Below are positions 59,013 through 64,000 of a DNA stretch of 64,000 bases, piece after piece. The stretch is taken from contig JAAWDH010000003.1 in NCBI GenBank assembly GCA_022793675.1, positions 1 through 64,000 of the forward strand. Reading direction: 5' to 3'. Within the stretch, counting starts at the first letter, position 1; the number at the start of each line of letters is the position of its first letter. The position numbers were made by a program, and so were the translations under genes. Under the pieces are notes generated by a model. The model saw only the letters and a program-made list of their open reading frames with translations. It searched no databases and was not told the DNA's origin. This stretch comes from Oscillospiraceae bacterium (GTDB lineage Bacteria; Bacillota; Clostridia; Oscillospirales; Ruminococcaceae).

Positions 59013-59041
59013 AGTATAACGAAATTTCCAGGGCCTGTCAA
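59013..59041 (-). promoter_or_regulatory. Consensus sigma-A promoter of the PTS IIC gene
   Basis: On the minus strand TTGACA, 17 bp, TATACT. Confidence 0.88.
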
Positions 59042-59150
59042 CCTAAAAGGAAGCCCGCCCGTTAACAATAGCAGTTTGTTTGAAAAGAGGGTGCTAGACC
59101 AAAAAGTTTTACGCAGAATCGCGTCGAAAAAATAAAAAGAAAAACAAATA

Positions 59151-59177
59151 GCAGCCGCCCTAGTTTTGGGCAGCTGC
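59151..59177 (-). terminator. Terminator of the 59191 gene
   Basis: Stem GCAGCTGCCC/GGGCGGCTGC with one wobble pair and a 7-base loop, followed on the minus strand by TATTTGTTTTTCTTTTTA. A fragment of the second repeat family (59098-59122) follows. Confidence 0.82.
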
Positions 59178-59190
59178 CAAAATACCCCTA

Positions 59191-59697
59191 TTATTCGAGC
59201 GGGCTTTGATACATAGACTTTACCTCGCCGCCAAAAATGGGTACGGCGAACCAGCGGCAGCCCTCTTCATCCGCCCCCCACAGCTGCCAGATTACCCAGC
59301 CGTCCCGCACACAAAAGGCCTTTATCCCCATCTGCGGCGTTGTGCTCATCTGGGCAAGCTTATAAAGCTTTGACTGCTCCAGCTTGTAGAGGAATGGGTA
59401 AAGATCCAGCCGGCTACGGTCGGTAACATCCTTATAGTAACCATTATAATCCTCATAAATAATCCCTACAATCACACGGTTTTCCAAAAGGATGCACTTG
59501 TTTTCTGAAAAGCCGGGGCGATTGTTTTTGGCGTCAATTTTGAGCAGGCTATACACCCTGCCAGGTATACATTCCACGCAAGAAATCGGAGCTAAAAAAT
59601 GGTCGTCCCCCGTATACGCCATCGAAAGCCCGGTGTCATAAGAAATGGTACCGTCGGGGTTCACGATCTCGCCCCACTCGTTGATTTTTCCCATCAT
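59191..59697 (-). CDS. Hypothetical protein
   Basis: 168 residues from the ATG at 59695-59697, 6 bases after AGGAGG. Beta-rich soluble protein (GFSENKCILLENRVIVGIIY; FCVRDGWVIWQLWGADEEG; WFAVPIFGGEVKSMY) with an INEWGEIVNPDGTISYDTG start. No family recognised. Single-gene unit with a consensus promoter (59718-59746) and terminator (59151). Confidence 0.6.
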   Translation of the reverse strand: MMGKINEWGEIVNPDGTISYDTGLSMAYTGDDHFLAPISCVECIPGRVYSLLKIDAKNNRPGFSENKCILLENRVIVGIIYEDYNGYYKDVTDRSRLDLYPFLYKLEQSKLYKLAQMSTTPQMGIKAFCVRDGWVIWQLWGADEEGCRWFAVPIFGGEVKSMYQSPLE

Positions 59698-59717
59698 GCA
59701 CAACCTCCTTTTATTTT

Positions 59718-59746
59718 ATAATAGCACAAACATCAAAAACTGTCAA
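59718..59746 (-). promoter_or_regulatory. Consensus sigma-A promoter
   Basis: On the minus strand TTGACA, 17 bp, TATTAT, for the hypothetical gene starting at 59697. Confidence 0.88.
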
Positions 59747-59757
59747 CAAAGAGGCTT

Positions 59758-59845
59758 TTCGACGCAGCAGGCGGCCACGTCGGCGCAAAACCTATCCTGG
59801 CGATTAAAAAGTTTTGCCAGGCTTTTTCAAAAGCCGCGTACTCCC
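59758..59845 (-). repeat. Dispersed composite repeat, locus 8 (short form, reverse)
   Basis: On the minus strand GTACGCGGCTTTTGAAAAAGCC, then AAAACTTTTTAATCGCCAGG and the core as CTGCTGCGTCG (one change). It lacks the 3' module, as in locus 4. It directly follows the FmdE-like gene. Confidence 0.78.
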
Positions 59846-59853
59846 CGGCCCCA

Positions 59854-60384
59854 TCACAAATTAAACCTATCGTACTTTGGATAACAATCTAGGCAAAGCC
59901 TTTTGCCGCCTTGCAGGGTGAGCATCGGTTCGGCGGTCAGCTCGCCGCAGCTGTCACAGGGAAAACTCCCAAAGAGCCGCGCCCGCTCCGGCAGCGGCCC
60001 GGGGACAGGCTTTACGTCAAACATTTCCGACGGGGGCAGCTGCTGGTAATAGGCAAAACTCTCCGCTTTATCCATCTCGCGGGGCTTCGGCTTCAGCATC
60101 AGCCGCACCGATTTGCCAGTTGTCCGGTTGTAGAAAGAAAAGGCCTGCTTCCCCCGCAGCCGGAAAAGGAGGTTGCCCTTGCCGACGCTGCAGCCCAACA
60201 TTACCTGGATAGCGTCAACGCCGCAGGCGTCGTTTTCCGCTACGCAGGCCAGCTGCTCGTCATCCGAAAAAGCCAGCTCTAAAAGCTCCGCGGCATAAAG
60301 CGCCGCCTTATAGCCAATCGTCAGCCCGGGGCAGACGTGGCCATGGAAGGCTGCGCAGTCGTCCCATGTCTTTTTAAGATCCAT
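59854..60384 (-). CDS. FmdE-family zinc protein
   Basis: 176 residues. The FmdE core is clear: FHGHVCPGLTIGYKAALYA (Cys/His site), then ENDACGVDAIQVMLGCSVGKGNL (shown in parts: NDACGVDAIQ and GCSVGKGNL). A C-terminal zinc ribbon follows (FPCDSCGELT and LCLDCYPKY). Such proteins are related to formylmethanofuran dehydrogenase subunit E and occur in anaerobes without methanogenesis, often near metal transporters. Role unclear, perhaps metal or cofactor handling. It overlaps the ABC ATPase gene by 11 bases, so it is the last gene of that operon. Confidence 0.88.
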   Translation of the reverse strand: MDLKKTWDDCAAFHGHVCPGLTIGYKAALYAAELLELAFSDDEQLACVAENDACGVDAIQVMLGCSVGKGNLLFRLRGKQAFSFYNRTTGKSVRLMLKPKPREMDKAESFAYYQQLPPSEMFDVKPVPGPLPERARLFGSFPCDSCGELTAEPMLTLQGGKRLCLDCYPKYDRFNL

Positions 60385-61141
60385 TGCGGTCCTCTCCTAT
60401 CATCACAATTTTCCGCCCGTTCAGCGTCTCCACCGAAGCTGGGACGCCGTAAACGCCAGAAATTATTTCACCGTTTACTTCTTCAAGGCGGCAGTAGCGG
60501 TAAACGCTGCCGCCCTTCAAAAATAGGAAACGGCTGCATCCAAAAAGCGCCAAGTTTAGGTCGTGGAGCACGATAAGCATGGTAAAACGGCGCTCTTTGG
60601 CAAATTTTTTGACCAGCCCCATCATCTCATACTGGTTTTTGGGGTCAAGGTTGCTGGTCGGCTCGTCCAGCAGCAGGAGCTTTGGCTCCCCCACCAGCGC
60701 CCGCGCCAGCATCGCCTTTTGCAGCTCGCCGCCGGAAAGCTCGTCCGTATAACGTAGGCTCAGCGGTTCCAGCCCCAGCTGCGCCAGTATTTCACCGCAG
60801 CGTTCCAAATCTTCCCGCTCCGCCCCCCAACGCATATAGGGCTTGCGCCCCAGCAGCACGGTATCAAAAACCGTCGTCCGGCCCGGCTCGCATTTCTGCG
60901 GCAGATAAGCCGCCTGCCGCGCCAACTCCAGCCTGCCCATCAAAGCCGTGTCCCTGCCGTCCAGCAGCACCTTCCCCGCTGCCGGCCGGCGAATGCGGTT
61001 TAGGCAGGTGACCAGCGTGCTTTTGCCCGCGCCGTTGTTGCCCAGCAGAGCAACGCATTCCCCAGCCTCAGCCGAAAAGGTAATATTGGACAAAACCGGA
61101 CGGCTGCCGTAACCGAAACTTAACCCCTCGACCTCAAGCAT
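60374..61141 (-). CDS. FecE/BtuD-type ABC transporter ATPase
   Basis: 255 residues from the ATG at 61139-61141. Walker A LLGNNGAGKST near 31-41, Q-loop YLPQKCEP, signature ELSGGELQKAMLARAL, Walker B LLLLDEPTSNLDPKN, H-loop LHDLNLALF. Drives import of iron-siderophore, haem, cobalamin or another metal chelate with the permease and binding protein next to it. The operon's FmdE partner is unusual. Confidence 0.93.
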   Translation of the reverse strand: MLEVEGLSFGYGSRPVLSNITFSAEAGECVALLGNNGAGKSTLVTCLNRIRRPAAGKVLLDGRDTALMGRLELARQAAYLPQKCEPGRTTVFDTVLLGRKPYMRWGAEREDLERCGEILAQLGLEPLSLRYTDELSGGELQKAMLARALVGEPKLLLLDEPTSNLDPKNQYEMMGLVKKFAKERRFTMLIVLHDLNLALFGCSRFLFLKGGSVYRYCRLEEVNGEIISGVYGVPASVETLNGRKIVMIGEDRNGS

Positions 61142-61166
61142 CTGCCAGGCCCCCCCTTTGCACAGT

Positions 61167-62252
61167 CTAAAGCGTTCCGCCGCCCCGCCGGACAATCAGC
61201 CAAAGGAACAGCGGCGCGCCCAAAAAAGACGTCAACGCCCCAATCGGCAAAACGGCCGGCATCAGCATAGTCCGCGAAACAATGTCCGAAAGCAGCAGCA
61301 AAACAGCCCCCATCAGCGCCGAGCCGGGGATCAGGAAGCGGTAGTCGCTGCCGGTAAACCGCCGCACCATGTGCGGGGCTATCAGCCCGATAAAGCTGAT
61401 ACAGCCTACAAAAGCTGTGGCTGCTGATGAAACCAGCGCGCAGAGGACCATGCTCAGCAAAATCAGCCGCTTTACCGCCACCCCAAGGCTTTGGGCGGTG
61501 CGCATCCCGCCTTCAAGGGCGTTGTAATTCCAGCGGTTGATAAAAAAGAACAGGAAAGCCAGCGCTGAAAGCAGGGCAACCAACCCAATTTCCCCCCAGC
61601 CTGCCCGCCCTAGGCTGCCAAAAGTCCAATAAACAATGGTAGCCACCATCACATCGTCGCAGAAATACTGGATCAGCGTCGTGGCCCCGGTGAACAGCGC
61701 GCTGACGGCGGTACCAGCCAGCACCATTACCGAGGGCGTCACGCCCCTGAGCCTCGCCAACCCCAATATCACCAACGTTGTCGCCGCCCCGCCGACGAAG
61801 GCGCAGATTGTCACCAGCGCAGGGTTGGTAATCGTCACGCCGGCCGCCGCGCCGCTTACCTGGATGCCTGCCCCCAGCCAGACGATAGCGGCCGCCGCGC
61901 CGAAGGAGGCCCCCTGGGTCACACCTAACGTCGACGCCGAAGCCAGCGGGTTCCTTAGCACGCTTTGCATCACGCAGCCGCCCATCGCAAGCGCCGCCCC
62001 GACGGCTGCTCCGGCCGCCGCACGCGGCAGGCGGACGTTCCAGACAATCAGGCTGGCCTGCCTGCCGCCCCTGCCAACCAGCGCCGCCAGCATCTCCGCT
62101 ACGGACAGCCCCGACGACCCTACCGCCAGCGACGCCAGCGCAGAACCAAGCATTGCCAGCGCAAGCGCCAGCAGCACAAGCCATTTGCGGCGGGTGCTGC
62201 GGCTGTAATCCGCAGCGAGTTTTCGGGCGGCGGGCTGTATCCCCTTCCCCAT
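61167..62252 (-). CDS. FecCD-type ABC transporter permease
   Basis: 361 residues with nine or ten helices. VWNVRLPRAAAGAAVGAALA, MQSVLRNPLASASTLGVTQG, ARLRGVTPSVMVLAGTAVSA and GCISFIGLIAPHMVRRFTGSD (split here) are FecCD hallmarks. The ATG at 62250-62252 lies right after the binding-protein stop (TAGGATG) but has a weak ribosome site; an overlapping upstream start is possible. It forms a homodimer channel. Confidence 0.93.
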   Translation of the reverse strand: MGKGIQPAARKLAADYSRSTRRKWLVLLALALAMLGSALASLAVGSSGLSVAEMLAALVGRGGRQASLIVWNVRLPRAAAGAAVGAALAMGGCVMQSVLRNPLASASTLGVTQGASFGAAAAIVWLGAGIQVSGAAAGVTITNPALVTICAFVGGAATTLVILGLARLRGVTPSVMVLAGTAVSALFTGATTLIQYFCDDVMVATIVYWTFGSLGRAGWGEIGLVALLSALAFLFFFINRWNYNALEGGMRTAQSLGVAVKRLILLSMVLCALVSSAATAFVGCISFIGLIAPHMVRRFTGSDYRFLIPGSALMGAVLLLLSDIVSRTMLMPAVLPIGALTSFLGAPLFLWLIVRRGGGTL

Positions 62253-62253
62253 C

Positions 62254-63369
62254 CTACTCGCCAAAGGCCAGCGGGCCATAGTAAAGGCCGCCCGCTGCCA
62301 TCTCGTCAAAAATATCCTTCCCCAACAGCTCCATCAGGATCTCGCCGGATTTGGCCGCAATATCAATATCGGAAAACTGTTCGGGGAACAGCACGGTGCC
62401 AGCGTAGTAGGCATCCATCAGGGCATAGGTAATATTGGTGCCGCAGTTGTTGAAGGAAGGCATGGTGTAGACCTGCTTTTCCGACACCGCCCGCAGCGAA
62501 TCAAAATAGGCAGTATTGGCGCGGTACTCGTCGTTCACCAGGTCCATATTGCCCGGGTCAAGGAAAATAACATCGGGATCCCATTCCAGCACCTTTTCCA
62601 AATCTGCTTCAAAATAATTCTGGCCTGCCAGCTCGTCAGCCACATTCAAGGCATGAATGCCTATAAGCGGCCCAAAATTGGCATAGGTTCCGGAAAAACC
62701 GTGCCGTCCAGAAAAAGTTACCGCCCCTGTGTAGGCTTTTTTCTTTTCAGCATCGGGGACATCGGCCGTCCGCCCCGCTAGGTCTGCTTTACAGCCATCT
62801 ATGTAGGAAAGCACTTCCTCGCAGCGCTCTTCCTTCCCGATTACTTCGGCAAAAACCCGCATGGCGCTGTAAAAGCTCTCGTCCACAAAATTGATGCTCA
62901 GATAGCGGACGCTGACCACCGGAATGGCGGTCTGGGCGGCCAGTTCGTCGGCAGCTTCGGCTGAAAACCCCGCCAGGATCACGTCAGGCATGGCCTTGAT
63001 CAGCTCTTCCGGATAGCCGTTATTGGCCCCGCTCCCGCCGCCTGCCCCCACAACTGGCAATTCTTTTATCTGACTCTGGTAAACAGGGCTATAGTCTCGA
63101 AGCACCGTAACAGCCTCTGCGTCGTGCTCCTCCACCCCAGCCAGCATATCCACCGCTTCCAAATATGCCGCCATCCGCGGCGCACCCGATCCCAGGCAGA
63201 CGATAGAACTTACCTCGGCGGGAATTTCTACCTCGCGGCCCCAAACGTCGGTGACGACGCGGGTTCCGCTGGACGGGCTGCCGCCTGAAGGCGAGCTGCC
63301 GCAGGAAGCGAAAGAGGAAACCAGCAATATTGCGGCAAAACAGGATAATGTTTTGGAAAATGGACCCAT
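62254..63369 (-). CDS. Metal-chelate ABC transporter binding lipoprotein (FecB/BtuF type)
   Basis: 371 residues from the ATG at 63367-63369, 9 bases after AAAGGAG. Lipobox SFASC with Cys23. VVTDVWGREVEIPAEVSSIV and VCLGSGAPRMAAYLEAVDML are the usual N-terminal lobe marks; MPDVILAGFS, VVSVRYLSINF and WDPDVIFLDPGN follow. Typical of substrate-binding proteins for iron, haem, cobalt or other chelates. First gene of binding protein-permease-ATPase-FmdE. Its -10 element is good but the -35 poor, which suggests regulation. Confidence 0.93.
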   Translation of the reverse strand: MGPFSKTLSCFAAILLVSSFASCGSSPSGGSPSSGTRVVTDVWGREVEIPAEVSSIVCLGSGAPRMAAYLEAVDMLAGVEEHDAEAVTVLRDYSPVYQSQIKELPVVGAGGGSGANNGYPEELIKAMPDVILAGFSAEAADELAAQTAIPVVSVRYLSINFVDESFYSAMRVFAEVIGKEERCEEVLSYIDGCKADLAGRTADVPDAEKKKAYTGAVTFSGRHGFSGTYANFGPLIGIHALNVADELAGQNYFEADLEKVLEWDPDVIFLDPGNMDLVNDEYRANTAYFDSLRAVSEKQVYTMPSFNNCGTNITYALMDAYYAGTVLFPEQFSDIDIAAKSGEILMELLGKDIFDEMAAGGLYYGPLAFGE

Positions 63370-63413
63370 CAGCAAATGCTCCTTTCAAAGGGGGAATCTG
63401 TTCAACGCACTTT

Positions 63414-63442
63414 ATTATATCAGAACGCATATAAAACCGGAA
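63414..63442 (-). promoter_or_regulatory. Promoter of the ABC importer operon (weak -35)
   Basis: TATAAT on the minus strand (63414-63419), with only TTCCGG at the -35 position 17 bp upstream. No Fur dyad like the one at 16343 was seen here. Confidence 0.5.
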
Positions 63443-63543
63443 GCCCCGGGGAGGGATAGGAAGCGGAAATTTTGGCTGAATTTCTATTTTTCATCCTTGA
63501 TTATAAATTTTTATAGCGCATTTTTTATTTTATTGGCATAATA

Positions 63544-63571
63544 AAAACGCCTGCATTGCTGCAAGCGTTTT
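63544..63571 (-). terminator. Terminator of the coiled-coil gene
   Basis: Stem AAACGCTTGCA/TGCAGGCGTTT with a GCAA loop, followed on the minus strand by TTATTATG. It isolates the 63591 gene from the importer operon. Confidence 0.8.
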
Positions 63572-63590
63572 GCCTTCTATACTATACAAA

Positions 63591-64000
63591 TCACGTTGCC
63601 TGCCAGCTCAAAGCGTCAGCCGAACGCTGTTTTAAATACTGGATATCATAGCAGTTTTGAGCGACCACTGCCTCAAGCTTACTGAGTTTTTGGGATATTG
63701 TCCGCTCGTTCTCATCAATTTTATCGCTGATAACCGTCGTTACCTGGTAGATTGCCTGGGCAATATCGGCAAATTGATGGTCGACCTTCGCGTCAAGTAC
63801 GTCGACCTTGGTTTCGAGAGAGTCCATCCGAGTTTTGAGAGAGTGCATCTGGGTTTCAAGAGAATCCATCCGAGTTTCAAGAGAGTGCATCTGGGTTTCA
63901 AGAGAATCCATCCGAGTTTCAAGAGAATCTATCCGAGTCTCAAGAGAGTCCATCCGGGTTTCAAGAGAATCCATCCGGGTTTCGAGAGAGTCCATCCGGG
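63591..64000 (-). CDS. Heptad-repeat coiled-coil protein (partial, C-terminal part)
   Basis: The frame runs off the right edge, so the N-terminus is missing. Visible residues start with at least nine tandem MDSLETR/MHSLETQ-type heptads (strict 7-residue, 21-base periodicity). A helical end follows, with VDHQFADIAQAIYQV and KLSKLEAVVAQNCYDIQYLK. A long parallel coiled coil is certain; function is not. Similar short proteins are found near phage or surface genes, but nothing here confirms that. Confidence 0.7.
   Translation of the reverse strand, partial: RMDSLETRMDSLETRMDSLETRIDSLETRMDSLETQMHSLETRMDSLETQMHSLKTRMDSLETKVDVLDAKVDHQFADIAQAIYQVTTVISDKIDENERTISQKLSKLEAVVAQNCYDIQYLKQRSADALSWQAT
63813..64000 (-). 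repeat. 21-bp tandem repeat coding for heptads
   Basis: At least nine 21-base units that differ at a few positions (e.g. GAGTCCATCCGGGTTTC and GTGCATCTGGGTTTC). The array continues past the window edge. Confidence 0.88.

Noticed and set aside
61513..62184. 223-codon alternative frame inside the FecCD permease gene
   Set aside because: Gly/Ala/Arg-rich translation with no motif; frame shadow of the permease.
63370..63590. Cobalamin riboswitch before the FecB/BtuF-type binding protein
   Set aside because: The transcript leader is about 40 bases, far too short, and no B12 box is seen.
63813..64000. CRISPR array
   Set aside because: The 21-bp repeats are contiguous, have no spacers and are in frame with a heptad-coding gene.

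Overview
The window looks like chromosomal DNA from a GC-rich (mid-50s % GC by eye), strictly anaerobic Clostridia, most likely of the Oscillospiraceae/Ruminococcaceae type. This is inferred from gene content and style: a MetH split into separate genes, a Clp ATPase fused to an McsA-like zinc finger, a YtaF-type membrane protein, the ecfA1-ecfA2-ecfT-truA neighbourhood, strong AGGAGG ribosome sites and many TTGACA-17 bp-TATAAT promoters. No rRNA, integrase, transposase, CRISPR array or prophage module is visible.

Layout. 1-3.1 kb: the N-terminal half of a secreted cell-wall-binding-repeat protein, an intergenic region with two matching 26-bp dyads and an orphan promoter, a fucose-isomerase-fold protein and a small membrane protein. 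3.2-9.2 kb: a patatin-TPR-TPR operon faces a minus-strand cluster (SUKH protein, pyrophosphatase, SGNH esterase, small protein, HAD phosphatase). 9.7-13 kb: a LacI-controlled sugar operon (repressor, Gfo/Idh/MocA oxidoreductase, TIM-barrel isomerase). 13-16 kb: a membrane-anchored exported protein and an OmpR/histidine-kinase pair. 16.3-22.6 kb: a Fur-box-controlled heavy-metal permease, a DUF6881-methyltransferase fusion, a Fur regulator, a Qnr-like pentapeptide protein, hflX with a candidate leader peptide, a YtaF/MntP-like protein, a DUF4375 protein and a GrpB protein. 22.7-30.7 kb: a long minus-strand operon, metF - MetH activation domain - kptA - metH - alpha/beta hydrolase - topoisomerase subunit A - Smr protein. 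31.2-31.7 kb: five tRNAs (Gly, Arg, His, Gln, Gln read in the minus direction). 31.9-45.6 kb: minus-strand housekeeping genes (Clp ATPase, pgsA, CvpA, DUF5711, truA, ecfT, ecfA2, ecfA1, RlmI-type methyltransferase, ruvB, ruvA, ruvC) plus two small accessory genes. 45.8-48.6 kb: a plus-strand PHP phosphatase operon with two unknown genes and a HAD hydrolase. 48.6-53.7 kb: a minus-strand group with a PH-like protein, a lipoprotein, a TPR-like membrane protein and an AT-richer 788-aa membrane protein of unknown family, followed by an EEP phosphodiesterase. 54-59.7 kb: the tldD/pmbA pair, an uncharacterised protein, a PTS IIC protein and a hypothetical protein. 59.8-63.4 kb: an FmdE-like zinc protein with a complete FecBCD-type ABC importer. 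The right edge cuts a heptad-repeat coiled-coil gene.

The most striking non-coding feature is a composite, hairpin-rich repeat family. At least eight loci carry it, in both orientations, always between genes or at gene ends (5.9, 9.4, 16.1, 22.7, 30.9, 36.2, 38.5 and 59.8 kb). It shares a CTACTGCGTCG core and interchangeable flanking modules, and is locally duplicated in tandem. A second, shorter hairpin repeat family occurs at 43.2 and 57.8 kb, with a fragment at 59.1 kb. The best candidates for undescribed biology are this repeat family, the 26-bp dyads around an orphan promoter at 0.6-0.85 kb, the patatin-TPR-TPR operon with a conserved cysteine motif, and the 788-aa membrane protein operon. 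Everything here was read by eye. Family names rest on motif recognition, not on database searches.
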